Assembly: GCA_966250335.1 (NCBI GenBank)
Contig: CBINGZ010000028.1
Coordinates: 10,660 to 74,659, forward strand
Reading direction: 5' to 3'
Source of the DNA: OLB7 sp966250335
Lineage (GTDB): Bacteria > Bacteroidota > Ignavibacteria > OLB7
Length of the DNA: 64,000 nt
Both the position numbers and the translations under genes were made by a program. Of this stretch, positions 18,553-27,760 are shown piece after piece (positions within the stretch are counted from its first letter, which is position 1; each line of letters begins with the position of its first letter). The notes under the pieces were generated by a model. That model was given only the letters and a program-made list of their open reading frames with translations. It made no database searches and was not told where the DNA came from.

Positions 18553-18932
18553 GCGAGAAAACGGAGATCCTGGTCGTCGAGGATGAGACCAGCATGCAGA
18601 TCCTCCTGAAGCATCTGCTGACCCGCGCGGGGTACGACGTCACCATGGCCTCCAACGGCCTGGAGGCGAAGGAGGTGCTCAACAGGCGCCGTTTCGATAT
18701 CATCTGTTCCGATGTGATGATGTCCGGCGTTGACGGCATCCAGCTCTGCACCTGGGTCAAGGATCAGGAATCGTTGAAGGATATTCCTTTCGTCATCCTT
18801 TCATCCCGCGCCCAGCACGGCGAAAAGGAACTGGGAATCCAGGCCGGCGCCGACGCCTACCTTACGAAACCGTTTGATATCCACGAACTGATCACCACGA
18901 TCGACGCAGTACTGCATCGGTCTACGAACTAG
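18549..18932 (+). CDS. Single-domain response regulator (CheY-like)
   Basis: This 127-aa receiver-only protein has the acidic pocket VVEDE near residue 10, the phospho-acceptor Asp55 in CSDVMMSG, SS at the Thr/Ser position and the conserved Lys in TKPFD. It has no output domain, so it may act as a phosphorelay intermediate or phosphate sink. Its ATG overlaps the kinase stop by 4 bp, implying translational coupling. Confidence 0.93.
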   Translation: MSEKTEILVVEDETSMQILLKHLLTRAGYDVTMASNGLEAKEVLNRRRFDIICSDVMMSGVDGIQLCTWVKDQESLKDIPFVILSSRAQHGEKELGIQAGADAYLTKPFDIHELITTIDAVLHRSTN

Positions 18933-18946
18933 TCGTACATTACGAT

Positions 18947-20320
18947 ATGTCAGACAAACTCATCTATGTGGTCGACGACGAGGAGAATGTCCGTCGTCTG
19001 CTTGAACACTGGCTCAAGACGAAATGGGGATATAAGCTCCGTCTGTTCCCGAACGGTGAGGACTGCCTGAACGCGCTCGACGAGGAGCCCGATCTGGTCA
19101 TTCTGGATATCATGCTCCCCGGCATCAGCGGACTCGACACGCTGAAGGAGATCAAGCAGCGTCACCCCGATATGCCGGTGATCATGCTCTCCGCCCAGGG
19201 AAGGATCGAGACGGCGGTGGAGACGATCAAGCTCGGCGCACTCGACTACTTCCCGAAGTCGATCGATCTGCCGAAGCTGGAGATCGCCATCAAGAACGCC
19301 CTTCAGCTCCATGCCCTCCAGCGCGAGGTCGCCGAACTGCGGGCGACCGTGGCGCAGACCGGCAAGCTCGATAATATCGTATCGAGTTCGGGGACGATGG
19401 ATGAGGTGCTCAAGCTGGTGCACAAGGCGAAGGATAGCGATATCTCCGTGCTGATCCAGGGGGAGAGCGGCACCGGAAAGGAGCTGATCGCCCGCGCCAT
19501 CCATTACAACGGGAAGCGCAGGTCGGGACCGTTCGTGGCAACCAACTGCGCGGCGATCCCGCGCGACCTGCTGGAGAGCGAGATGTTCGGCCATGAGAAG
19601 GGGGCCTTCACCGGCGCCGTTCAGCGGAAGATCGGCCGGTTCGAGCAGGCCGACGGCGGTACGATATTTCTGGACGAGATCGGCGAGCTCGATATGAACC
19701 TGCAGGCCAAGCTTCTGCGGGCGATCCAGCAGCGCCAGTTCGAGCGCGTGGGCGGAACCGAGACGCTGACGACGAACGTCAGGATCATCTCCGCGACCAA
19801 CAAGGATCTGATTCAGGCGGCGCGCGACAAGGAGTTCCGCGAGGATCTCTACTACCGCCTTGCCTCGTTCCCGATCGTGCTCCCCCCCCTTCGCGAGCGG
19901 CGTTCCGATATTCTTCTGCTGGCCGAGCATTTCCTTGCCAAGTACAATGATCGCGAACAGAGGAAGATCCGTTCCTTCTCCAAGAAGTCGATCAAGCTCC
20001 TCTACGACTACCCCTGGCCCGGCAACGTCCGCGAGCTGGAAGGGGCGATCGAGCGCGCCGTGCTCCTCTGCGACGGCGACACCATCAGCGAGAGCGACCT
20101 GCCGCTGAGCCTTCAGGCGTTCGCCGACGGCGACGACGTTGCTGTCCCGGTTCCCTCCGTGTTCGAGGGGAAGGATACCGTGATTCCGCTGGAGACACTG
20201 AAGGAGCAGGCGGTGCGCCATGCGCTGAAGGTGACCGACGGGAACGTCCTCGATGCCGCCAAGAAGCTCCGCATCAGCCGTTCGACGCTCTACGATCTCA
20301 TGAAGAAATACAACTGCTGA
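18947..20320 (+). CDS. NtrC-family sigma-54-dependent response regulator
   Basis: This 457-aa protein has three domains. The receiver is at residues 1-120 (Asp54 in VILDIMLPG). The AAA+ sigma-54 activation domain is at about 145-370, with Walker A GESGTGKE, the sigma-54 contact loop GAFTGA, Walker B GGTIFLDEIGEL and the NPGNVREL-type motif (WPGNVRELEG). The C-terminal Fis-type HTH is DAAKKLRISRSTLYDLMKKY. It should activate RpoN promoters when phosphorylated by the upstream kinase. Target promoters are not obvious in this window. Confidence 0.95.
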   Translation: MSDKLIYVVDDEENVRRLLEHWLKTKWGYKLRLFPNGEDCLNALDEEPDLVILDIMLPGISGLDTLKEIKQRHPDMPVIMLSAQGRIETAVETIKLGALDYFPKSIDLPKLEIAIKNALQLHALQREVAELRATVAQTGKLDNIVSSSGTMDEVLKLVHKAKDSDISVLIQGESGTGKELIARAIHYNGKRRSGPFVATNCAAIPRDLLESEMFGHEKGAFTGAVQRKIGRFEQADGGTIFLDEIGELDMNLQAKLLRAIQQRQFERVGGTETLTTNVRIISATNKDLIQAARDKEFREDLYYRLASFPIVLPPLRERRSDILLLAEHFLAKYNDREQRKIRSFSKKSIKLLYDYPWPGNVRELEGAIERAVLLCDGDTISESDLPLSLQAFADGDDVAVPVPSVFEGKDTVIPLETLKEQAVRHALKVTDGNVLDAAKKLRISRSTLYDLMKKYNC

Positions 20321-20328
20321 GAGGAAGA

Positions 20329-21099
20329 ATGAACCGCGTGGGAAAAGAGTTCAGGTGGGGAGGAGCGCTCCTCTTCATCCCGGCCGCCGTGGCCGCGCTC
20401 GCGATTCAGTCGTGCGAGTTTCATATATCGACTGCCGAGATTGTCGACACGGAGTTGAGCGGCATCACCCCCTCCGACACCGTCGTTGCAGACAGCCTGC
20501 CGACCTCGGTGGTGATGCTCCACTGCCGGGTCTCTCTCGATCATGCCCCCTCCGACACCAAGGTCCGCGGGCGATGGTCGGTGATCGACGCCGGCGACCT
20601 GGACGGCCAGATGTTCGGCGAAACCGACGTGACGCTCGGGGAGTCGAACGATGTCGTCGACTTCACGCTGAAACCGAACGGAGGGCTTCTTCCGGGACGC
20701 TACAAGGTCGATCTCTTCATCAACCCGCACTCGGACGGGAAGAGCAAGCCCGATCTGACCCGCGAGTTCTCGATCGTCTCCGCCGGTCCGTCGATCTGGG
20801 GGACGATCCTCTCGACCGACCCCACCGGGGGAACGACGCGGAGCGAGTTCTCCACCGATACCGATGTGCTCTACTGCCATGCGATCGTCGCCGATCCGCG
20901 GCCCGGCACGAAGGTCGAGGCGATCTGGATGAACGGCGACGGCTCGGTGATCGATCGCGCCCCGTACGTTCTGAAGGAAGGGGAGAAGAGCACCACTTTC
21001 AGCCTGACTCTGACCGAAGGGCTGCCGGCCGGGGTCTACAGCGTCGATCTCCTGCTGAACGACGCTCACGCGAAGTCGATCCCCTTTACCTCGCGATGA
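20329..21099 (+). CDS. Hypothetical lipoprotein
   Basis: This 256-aa protein has a signal peptide with the likely lipobox IQSC (about residues 26-29). Two similar beta-sandwich-like halves each carry a G(L)(L)PxGxYxVDL(F/L) motif (LLPGRYKVDLFIN near 135 and LPAGVYSVDLLLN near 240), suggesting an internal duplication. No enzyme motif is seen. It lies 8 bp after the sigma-54 activator and overlaps trmO by 4 bp, so it is part of the same transcription unit. Confidence 0.75.
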   Translation: MNRVGKEFRWGGALLFIPAAVAALAIQSCEFHISTAEIVDTELSGITPSDTVVADSLPTSVVMLHCRVSLDHAPSDTKVRGRWSVIDAGDLDGQMFGETDVTLGESNDVVDFTLKPNGGLLPGRYKVDLFINPHSDGKSKPDLTREFSIVSAGPSIWGTILSTDPTGGTTRSEFSTDTDVLYCHAIVADPRPGTKVEAIWMNGDGSVIDRAPYVLKEGEKSTTFSLTLTEGLPAGVYSVDLLLNDAHAKSIPFTSR

Positions 21100-21890
21100 C
21101 CCTCACCCTCGAACCGATCGGTTATATCGCAACGCCGTATATCGATCGTTACCGCGCCCCTCGGCAGCCGGAGCAGGGGGGGCTGAGGTCGGAAGCGGTC
21201 GTCACGCTCGAGCCGGGGCGGAACTACGAGCAGGCGCTGGAGGATCTGGCCGGGTTCGAGCGGATCTGGCTGATCTTCTGGTTCCATCGCAACACGACCT
21301 GGAAGCCGAAAGTCTCTCCCCCCAGGGGAAACTCCCGCAGAGGAGTCTTCGCCACCCGTTCCCCACATAGACCCAATCCGATAGGTCTCTCCCTGGTGCG
21401 CCTGCTGGAGGTGCGCGGCCGCACCCTCCGCGTGGCCGACTGCGACCTGCTGGACGGCACTCCGATCCTCGACATCAAGCCCTACATCCCGTACGTCGAC
21501 GCGTTTCCCGATGCCGCGGCCGGCTGGCTCGCGGAGATCGAGGAGCCCCGGTTTCATATCGTCCTCGCCGAGGAAGCGCGCCCAAGGCTCGAATGGCTGG
21601 AAGAGGAGTTCGACGTGAATCTCTACGACGTCGCCGAGCGTGTGCTGAGCGCCGACCCGCGGCCGCATTCGTATCGTAGAGTGAGGGAAGTTGAAGGAGG
21701 AAGGTTCGAACTGGCGATACAGTCGTGGAGAATAGTCTTCACCGTGGAGGGAGACCGTGTGCTTCTGACGGACGTGACCAGCGGCTACACGCGCGAAGCC
21801 CTCGAAACCGCCGAACCCGGAACGCTCCACGACGAAGAGGCGCACCGCGCGTTCCACACACGCTGGCCGGAAGCGGGGGCAGGCCGTTAA
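21096..21890 (+). CDS. trmO: tRNA (adenine37-N6)-methyltransferase TrmO
   Basis: This 264-aa member of the TsaA/TrmO family methylates the N6 of t6A37 in tRNA-Thr using SAM. Recognisable family features are IGYIATPY at the N-terminus, RGVFATRSPHRPNPIGLSLV near residue 85, and LDGTPILDIKPYIPYVD near 125. The TsaA C-terminal extension (SYRRVREVEGGRFELAI) is also present. The start overlaps the preceding stop (ATGA). Its place at the end of a signalling operon is probably incidental. Confidence 0.9.
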   Translation: MTLTLEPIGYIATPYIDRYRAPRQPEQGGLRSEAVVTLEPGRNYEQALEDLAGFERIWLIFWFHRNTTWKPKVSPPRGNSRRGVFATRSPHRPNPIGLSLVRLLEVRGRTLRVADCDLLDGTPILDIKPYIPYVDAFPDAAAGWLAEIEEPRFHIVLAEEARPRLEWLEEEFDVNLYDVAERVLSADPRPHSYRRVREVEGGRFELAIQSWRIVFTVEGDRVLLTDVTSGYTREALETAEPGTLHDEEAHRAFHTRWPEAGAGR

Positions 21891-22366
21891 GCACACTGCC
21901 GAGATCGAAAAATAATTACGTCGGTGTAACATCCGCCACTCTCTTCGACTCTTATTCACACACGCCGGACGGATTCGCCGATGCATGACGCGTCGATCGT
22001 CTCCGTGCACATCGCTCCCGCCGTCGGTTCCAGGCCGACAGCTCAACATGACGAGTCCAGATACGCCCGTTTGCTAGAATTACCATATCCGTCGTCCTGA
22101 ATTATTGATTCCCGCACGCAATATTCAGGTGAACGCTCGAAGCCCGGCCGCATCGAACGCTCATCCTGACGTGTCGGACGATAATACGGGGGGATGTGTC
22201 GTGCGGTCACGGATCGACGGATGTTACATCGCGCCGTTGATGCGTCCGCAGATACGGACGCGCCGAATAATGCCGGGATGGAATTACACGCCGGATAATT
22301 CATCGAAGCATAAATGCCGGTATCCGCGTCCGAATATCTCAACATTATTCTTGCAGGGAGTTGATG
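21891..22366. other. 476-bp intergenic region
   Basis: No convincing coding region is present. It contains one perfect 7-bp hairpin with a 6-base loop (GCGTCCG / CGGACGC, 22242-22261). It is locally richer in A and T than its neighbours, for example around 21905-21960 and 22060-22115, which would fit a promoter region for the next gene. Confidence 0.4.
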
Positions 22367-23173
22367 ATGATAAGAATCGCGACTCTTGTTTCGGCGGGAC
22401 TTTCGGCAATAGTGTGCATCGGTTGCTCGGCCATCCGGTCGAACCCGCTGAACCCGCCCGTGCCGCGCAGCAAGGCCCTCTTCGGGCCGGTTGTCGGTCT
22501 GAACAGGAATTTCCACACGGGAGGATTCCGTTCGATAACCGACCCGACATGTCCGCATTTCGAGGATGGGAAGGGAATGGGTTATCTGGTGGGAATGACG
22601 GCTGAAATACTTCCGAGCGTCTATTCCCCGTGGTCGATTATTCCCAGAGTTATCTATGAACAACGTCCCGGAAAATTCAATCAGAGGCTGGAAAAGGCTT
22701 ATGTGCTGATGCCGGGAGCAAACGATCCCGTGGAGCAGATCGTTGAAGCCTCCTCCGATATTGCCTACACTATGTTCGGGGCCGAAATATTTTATAAGTA
22801 TGAGGTGCTCAATACCGGCGGCGCGAGAATTGCCGTCGCCGGCGGCCCTACCGCAGCGTATGTTCTGGCAGGAGCGAACAGCCAGGCGCTCAATCTCGTC
22901 AGACCGGAAAATGCCCGCTTCACCAACCCGGAGGATTATCCTACGGAACGTGAGGGACGCACACTCCGCCTCTACGAGGGATCGATCCCTTCGATGCGGA
23001 ATTACAGATTCTCGCTGAAGGGTGGGGTCCAGGCGGAAATTCCGGTGTTCGGACGGCAGTGGTATATGACGCCGGGTCTCTATTACGACTACGGTCTCAC
23101 CGATATCACGACGAGTGAGAACTGGCAGTTGAACTCCTTCGTGTTCATGATCGATTTCCGACATGCTTTCTGA
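22367..23173 (+). CDS. Outer-membrane-associated lipoprotein, probable barrel
   Basis: This protein of about 268 aa has a lipoprotein signal (lipobox VCIGC). The body has strand-rich segments (YRFSLKGGVQAEIPVF, WYMTPGLYYDYGL) and ends with a short aromatic strand (FVFMIDFRHAF), as in PorT-like or OprF-like barrels. Several start codons are stacked (TTG 22361, ATG 22364, ATG 22367). The last is best spaced from GGGAG at 22356-22360. A strong terminator follows the gene. The function is unknown. Confidence 0.75.
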   Translation: MIRIATLVSAGLSAIVCIGCSAIRSNPLNPPVPRSKALFGPVVGLNRNFHTGGFRSITDPTCPHFEDGKGMGYLVGMTAEILPSVYSPWSIIPRVIYEQRPGKFNQRLEKAYVLMPGANDPVEQIVEASSDIAYTMFGAEIFYKYEVLNTGGARIAVAGGPTAAYVLAGANSQALNLVRPENARFTNPEDYPTEREGRTLRLYEGSIPSMRNYRFSLKGGVQAEIPVFGRQWYMTPGLYYDYGLTDITTSENWQLNSFVFMIDFRHAF

Positions 23174-23195
23174 TCCATCACATCGAACGGTAGTG

Positions 23196-23220
23196 AAAGG
23201 CCCCTTGCGGGGCCTTTTTT
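23196..23220 (+). terminator. Rho-independent terminator
   Basis: The stem AAAGGCCCC / GGGGCCTTT with a TTGC loop is followed by a T-run. It lies between the convergent lipoprotein gene and truC, and the A-run on the other side could let it work in both directions. Confidence 0.92.
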
Positions 23221-23247
23221 GTTGAGCCGATCGAACGTCCGGAATCG

Positions 23248-23982
23248 TCACCCGCCGTCGGCCGCCAATGCGTCGATATCGACCTCCCAGCCCAGGCGCG
23301 CAAGCACGGAGGCGAACTCTCCGGAAGGGGGGGCGGATATCGACAGGGGATCGCCGGAAACGGGATGCGTCAGCTCCAGCCGGAACGCATGAAGCAGAAG
23401 TCGTCCGGACCCCAGATGTTCCCGGAAGAGCCTGTTGTGCCGTCCCTCGCCGTGGACCGTATCGCCGACGATCGGGTGACGCAGGTGCGCCAGATGTCTC
23501 CGGATCTGGTGCCACCGTCCCGTCCGGGGCCATGCGGCGACCAGAGAATATCGCGCCGCGGGATATCGTCCGACCGGAATCGGCAGCTCGACACGCGCCA
23601 CTCCCTTCACCAGAGTGAAGGCGTCGACCGGCTCGCCTCCGTTCTCCGCCAGCGGGTAATCTATCCGTTCGATCTCCGGGGCATATCCGCGGACCACCGC
23701 CAGATAACTCTTCCCTACCTCCCGCGTCGCGAACGCCCCCGACAGAAGCCGGGCCGTCTCCGGATCGAGCGCCCAGAGAAGCACGCCGGACGCTCCGCGA
23801 TCGAGCCGGTGGACGGGATAGACCCGTCGCCGCAGTCTGTCCCGAAGGAGCGACATGCAGGTGACGCTGTCGCGCGCGATCTCCGTCCTGTGGACCAGAA
23901 GCCCGCTCGGTTTATCGACGGCGATCAGTCGCTCATCTTCATGAAGTATCGTAAGTTCGCGGCTGTCCCATATTGTTTCCAT
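23248..23982 (-). CDS. truC: tRNA pseudouridine(65) synthase, TruC-like
   Basis: This 244-aa RluA-family pseudouridine synthase starts with the LTILHEDERLIAVDKPSGLLVH motif region. The catalytic HRLDRGASG (Asp near residue 56) is present, followed by SYLAVVRGY and RTGRWHQIRRHLAHLRHPIVGD. The length and the VDKPSGLLVHR start fit TruC, which modifies U65 in tRNA-Ile and tRNA-Asp. ATG 23982 is preferred over a start 31 codons upstream because the extension is not family-like. Confidence 0.87.
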   Translation of the reverse strand: METIWDSRELTILHEDERLIAVDKPSGLLVHRTEIARDSVTCMSLLRDRLRRRVYPVHRLDRGASGVLLWALDPETARLLSGAFATREVGKSYLAVVRGYAPEIERIDYPLAENGGEPVDAFTLVKGVARVELPIPVGRYPAARYSLVAAWPRTGRWHQIRRHLAHLRHPIVGDTVHGEGRHNRLFREHLGSGRLLLHAFRLELTHPVSGDPLSISAPPSGEFASVLARLGWEVDIDALAADGG

Positions 23983-24258
23983 GGCCGAATATAGCCTTTC
24001 GGGGGGATCATGATCGATCGGGGAGAGGCGCCGTACCGGGCGACGGCGGTGAAAAATATCGCAATCATATTGCATGTCTCCGCGCTTTTCGGTATATAGC
24101 TCCGCCTTTCGCCGGCGCTCGAAACAACAACCGCCGGCGTACCCTCCTCCTCCATGCCCCCAGGCTTCCGTGCGATCGAACGAAACGATTCAGGTTCCGG
24201 AACTCCATCCGTGATCTGATTCCCGCGCTCCATATTCTCTCAATCAATCCAAGCGTTC

Positions 24259-25047
24259 ATGCGTACTCTTTTCAAGCCTGCCGGCGTCACGGCGGCTCTC
24301 ATGACCAGCGCTCTCTGCGCGCTCCTCTCCTCCGGCTGCTCGGACGACACGACGAGCAGCGAGCCCACCGACATCTGTACCCACTGGTCCTATTCCGGCG
24401 ACACCGGGCCCGATCACTGGAAGGATTGCGCCGCCTACTCCGATTGCGGCGGAGCGGCGCAATCCCCGATCAACATCGTCGGCGCCGTGAACGACCCGAC
24501 CCTCACCGACATCGTCCTCGACTACGACAGCTCCAAGACGGCGATCGTCCATACCGGGCACTCGCTCCAGTGGAACTACGACGACGGCAGCACGATCACC
24601 ATGAACGGCGTATCGTACGAGCTCGAGCAGTTCCATTTCCACACGTCGAGCGAGCATACGGTCGACGGCAGGAGCTACCCGATGGAGGTCCATTTCGTCC
24701 ACAAGGACGACGCGACGGGGAAGCTGGGGGTGGTCGGCGTCATGTTCAGCGAGGGAGCAGCGAACCCGACGCTGGCGAAGTTCATGGACAACCTGCCGAC
24801 ATCGAAGGATCAGAGGTACGACAACGCCATGAAATATATCGCCTCCGATCTGATGCCGGCCGAAAAGGGGTACTACACCTACCCCGGTTCGCTGACGACC
24901 CCTCCCTGCTCGCAGATCGTGACGTGGGCCGTGCTGAAGACCGGAGTCGAGGCATCGAAGCAGCAGATCGACAAGATGCATGAGATCATGCACACCAACA
25001 ACCGCCCGGTACAGCCGCTGAACGGCCGCGCGATCAGGATGCGCTGA
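24259..25047 (+). CDS. Alpha-type carbonic anhydrase, lipoprotein
   Basis: This 262-aa enzyme hydrates CO2 to bicarbonate in the periplasm or at the surface. A lipobox (LLSSGC) ends the signal peptide. The alpha-CA core is intact: QSPINI near residue 70, zinc ligands in FHFHTSSEH (about 120-126) and the third His in EVHFVHKD (about 139), then SLTTPPC near 213. Cysteines in the mature N-terminal part (DICTHW, DCAAYSDCGG) could form disulfides. The preceding 276-bp gap shows no other gene. Confidence 0.93.
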   Translation: MRTLFKPAGVTAALMTSALCALLSSGCSDDTTSSEPTDICTHWSYSGDTGPDHWKDCAAYSDCGGAAQSPINIVGAVNDPTLTDIVLDYDSSKTAIVHTGHSLQWNYDDGSTITMNGVSYELEQFHFHTSSEHTVDGRSYPMEVHFVHKDDATGKLGVVGVMFSEGAANPTLAKFMDNLPTSKDQRYDNAMKYIASDLMPAEKGYYTYPGSLTTPPCSQIVTWAVLKTGVEASKQQIDKMHEIMHTNNRPVQPLNGRAIRMR

Positions 25048-25080
25048 TCACCCTCCCCCTCCCTCTGCCGGAAGACCATC

Positions 25081-25114
25081 ACGGGGCCGATCGCAATACT
25101 GCGGTCGGCCCCGT
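25081..25114 (+). terminator. Strong hairpin after carbonic anhydrase
   Basis: ACGGGGCCGATCGCA faces TGCGGTCGGCCCCGT across the loop ATAC, giving a 15-bp stem with one G-T wobble. No T-run follows, so intrinsic termination is less certain than the stem itself. Confidence 0.65.
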
Positions 25115-25288
25115 CGTCAACCACTTCGCGATCCCTCTCTCTCCCGCGATTTCACGTCCGGGGGAAGCTCGGGCGGTCGGCTCCCTCGGCATTCCGAAGC
25201 CGGTGTGCGATTCACGTCGGTTTTGTATGTTGTGCGGATCTTCTCACAGTCCTTTCTCATTCTTCGTCCAACAACTCTTTCGTATCGT

Positions 25289-26011
25289 ATGAAGACACTC
25301 GCCTTGATGCTTGCACTCCTGTTCGTTGCGTCGGCTCCGGCCCTCGCTCAGAAGTCGAATCCGGCCAAGATATCCGCGAACTCGAAGACGGAGGCCAAAG
25401 CCGCGCCGACCAAGCCCTCCTCCAACCCTCAGTATGTCATCACCGTAACGCAGGGGGAGACGAAGCTGGGCGACATCACGGTGGAGCTCTTCCAGGATCT
25501 GGCGCCGAAGCATGTGGCGAACTTCGACAGTCTGGTGAAGGCGAAGTTCTACGACGGTACGGCGTTCCATCGTGTGATCCCCGGGTTCATGATCCAGGGG
25601 GGGGACCCGAACTCGAAGAGCAAGCCGGCGACCACCTGGGGCCAGGGCGATCCCTCGCAGACGATGGTTCCCGCGGAGTTCAACAAGACCAGCCACAAGC
25701 GCGGCATCCTCTCGGCGGCGCGTCGCGGCGACAACATCAACAGCGCCACGTCGCAGTTCTTCATCTGCCATGCCGACGCGACCTATCTGGATGGTCAGTA
25801 CACGGTCTACGGCCAGGTGCTCTCCGGGATGGAGGTCGTCGACAAGGTGGCGACCGCCCAGCTCAACGGCTCGGCGCCGGTCACCAAGATCACGATGTCG
25901 ATCGTGAAGAAGGGGGGAGAGGAGTCGAAGGTCCGCAAGGCGGAGACCAAGACCTCCGGCGACGCCAAGACCCGCAAGGCCGACGCGAAGAAGAGCGACA
26001 AGAAGAAGTAG
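25289..26011 (+). CDS. Secreted cyclophilin-type peptidyl-prolyl isomerase
   Basis: This 240-aa protein catalyses proline cis/trans isomerisation in exported proteins. A signal peptide (cleavage after ALA) is followed by a linker rich in Lys, Ala and Pro. The cyclophilin domain is at about 50-205 (FYDGTAFHRVIPGFMIQGGD, RGILSAAR, SQFFICHAD, YTVYGQVLSGMEVVDKV). The C-terminal tail is highly charged (repeated KxxTK and DAK). ATG 25289 yields the signal peptide. An intrinsic terminator follows. Confidence 0.93.
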   Translation: MKTLALMLALLFVASAPALAQKSNPAKISANSKTEAKAAPTKPSSNPQYVITVTQGETKLGDITVELFQDLAPKHVANFDSLVKAKFYDGTAFHRVIPGFMIQGGDPNSKSKPATTWGQGDPSQTMVPAEFNKTSHKRGILSAARRGDNINSATSQFFICHADATYLDGQYTVYGQVLSGMEVVDKVATAQLNGSAPVTKITMSIVKKGGEESKVRKAETKTSGDAKTRKADAKKSDKKK

Positions 26012-26060
26012 GTCGATCCGCAACAGGGGCCGGATATCCGGCTGCCGGAGAATTCGATCG

Positions 26061-26089
26061 CGGCCGGAGCAGTCACGCTCCGGCCGTTT
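26061..26089 (+). terminator. Rho-independent terminator
   Basis: A perfect 10-bp stem (CGGCCGGAGC / GCTCCGGCCG) with the loop AGTCAC is followed by TTT, downstream of the cyclophilin gene. Confidence 0.8.
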
Positions 26090-26238
26090 CGTATGGTGAG
26101 CGACGGAAGCGGGTCGGGTTCGGCAGCTGCAGCCCGGTCTTCACGCACGGTTCGACGTTCCGAAACCAACCCGGCCCGCCGGCGGTTGTTGCTCCTGCCC
26201 CCGGAACGGGGGTAAGGATCACATTTAAGGATCGAACC

Positions 26239-26766
26239 ATGAGCGCATTCCCACATCTCCTCGACCTCCCCGCCTTCGGCGACGGAACGAGCGTCAACGG
26301 GGTGATCGAGACCCCTCGCGGCTGCCGCAACAAGTACAAGTTCGACGGGAAGCGGGGGCTCTTCCTTCTGAAAGGAGTGCTTCCGGCCGGCGCGGTCTTC
26401 CCGTTCGATTTCGGGTTCATCCCCTCGACCAGGGGAGAGGACGGCGACCCGCTCGATATCCTGGTGCTGATGGACGAGCCCGCCTTTCCCGGCTGTCTGG
26501 TCGAGGTCCGGCTGCTGGGAGCGATCGAGGCGGAACAGACCGAACGGGATGGAACCGTGGAGCGGAACGACAGACTGATAGGGGTGGCGGCCGAGTCGAG
26601 AACACATCGCGACATGAACACCCTCTCGTCGCTCGGAGATGTTCTGCTGGAGGAGATCGAGCACTTTTTCATATCGTATAATGAAATAAAAGGGAAGACC
26701 TTCGCGCCTCTCGGTCGCGTCGGATCGCGGAAGGCCGCCTCGCTCGTCAGGGCCGCCCTGCGGTGA
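26239..26766 (+). CDS. ppa: Inorganic pyrophosphatase (family I)
   Basis: This 175-aa enzyme hydrolyses PPi to phosphate. It contains ETPRG near residue 25, KYKFD, FPFDFGFIPS and the signature EDGDPLDILVL with metal-binding aspartates (about 71-77). The later EAEQTER...ERNDRLIGVA segment is the variant seen in one subgroup of family I, rather than the E. coli type. It is followed closely by the YheT-like hydrolase gene. Confidence 0.9.
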   Translation: MSAFPHLLDLPAFGDGTSVNGVIETPRGCRNKYKFDGKRGLFLLKGVLPAGAVFPFDFGFIPSTRGEDGDPLDILVLMDEPAFPGCLVEVRLLGAIEAEQTERDGTVERNDRLIGVAAESRTHRDMNTLSSLGDVLLEEIEHFFISYNEIKGKTFAPLGRVGSRKAASLVRAALR

Positions 26767-26794
26767 CGGCCCCGGAAAGCCCCGGTTCATCATC

Positions 26795-27760
26795 ATGCCC
26801 ACTCTTCGAACCACGACATACACTCCGCCGCTGCTTCTCCGCAACGGTCATCTTCAGACGATCTATCCTTCGCTCTTCCGCAGGGTGGGGGAGCTGGAGT
26901 ACATCCGCGAGCGGGTGGAAACCCCCGACTCCGATTTCCTCGATCTCGACTGGTCGCGCGTCGGAACACGTCGCCTGGCGATACTCTCGCACGGACTGGA
27001 GGGGAACTCCGACAGGACCTATATCCGGGGGATGGCGCGCGCCGTGAACAGGGCCGGCTGGGACGCCCTGGCCTGGAACTATCGCGGATGCGGCGGTGAG
27101 ATGAACCGGACGGCGCGGCTCTACCACAGCGGCGCGACGGAGGATCTGGTGATCGTGATCGATCACGCGGTGCGGAGCGGGGGATACGACGAGATCGTTC
27201 TGCTCGGGTTCAGTCTGGGGGGAAATCTCACTCTGAAATATATCGGTGAGCGAGGCGATGAGATCGAGCCGAGAATCTCCGCGGCCGTCGTCTTCTCCGT
27301 CCCCTGCGATCTGAAGGCGAGCGCCGATCGTCTCGCGGTGCGATCGAATAGAATCTACATGCGCAGCTTTCTTACATCGCTCACCGATAAGATTCGCCGG
27401 AAGATGGAGCAGATGCCCGGAAGCCTTGCCGATCACGGCCTCGATGTGATGCGCACCTTTCACGAATTCGACAATCTCTATACAGCCCCGATGCACGGCT
27501 TCGCGGACGCCGACGACTACTGGAGGAAGTCGAGCTGCCGCCAGTTCATTCCCAATATCCGCGTCCCCGCCACGCTCATCAGCGCCAAGGACGATCCCTT
27601 TCTTCCCGACGCCTGCTACCCTTTCGACGAGGCGCGCGCGAACCCTCTCTTCACATTGGAAGTCCCGGAACACGGCGGACATGTCGGGTTCGTGTCGTTC
27701 GGCGGCGACGGTTCCTACTGGTCGGAACGGCGGGCCGTCGAGATTCTTTCCGAGCGTTGA
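26795..27760 (+). CDS. YheT-family alpha/beta hydrolase
   Basis: This 321-aa protein starts with the YheT-typical YTPPLLLRNGHLQTIYPSL segment. It has an oxyanion-region HGLEGNS, YRGCGGE, the nucleophile elbow GFSLGGN (Ser140), an acid in SAKDDPFLP and the catalytic His in EHGGHVGF. The family comprises putative esterases of unsettled substrate. It lies 28 bp after the pyrophosphatase gene and is probably cotranscribed. Confidence 0.9.
   Translation: MPTLRTTTYTPPLLLRNGHLQTIYPSLFRRVGELEYIRERVETPDSDFLDLDWSRVGTRRLAILSHGLEGNSDRTYIRGMARAVNRAGWDALAWNYRGCGGEMNRTARLYHSGATEDLVIVIDHAVRSGGYDEIVLLGFSLGGNLTLKYIGERGDEIEPRISAAVVFSVPCDLKASADRLAVRSNRIYMRSFLTSLTDKIRRKMEQMPGSLADHGLDVMRTFHEFDNLYTAPMHGFADADDYWRKSSCRQFIPNIRVPATLISAKDDPFLPDACYPFDEARANPLFTLEVPEHGGHVGFVSFGGDGSYWSERRAVEILSER

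Noticed and set aside
22043..23533. Long minus-strand frame across the gap and the envelope lipoprotein gene
   Set aside because: Arg/His-rich shadow; the plus-strand lipoprotein with signal peptide and terminator explains the region.
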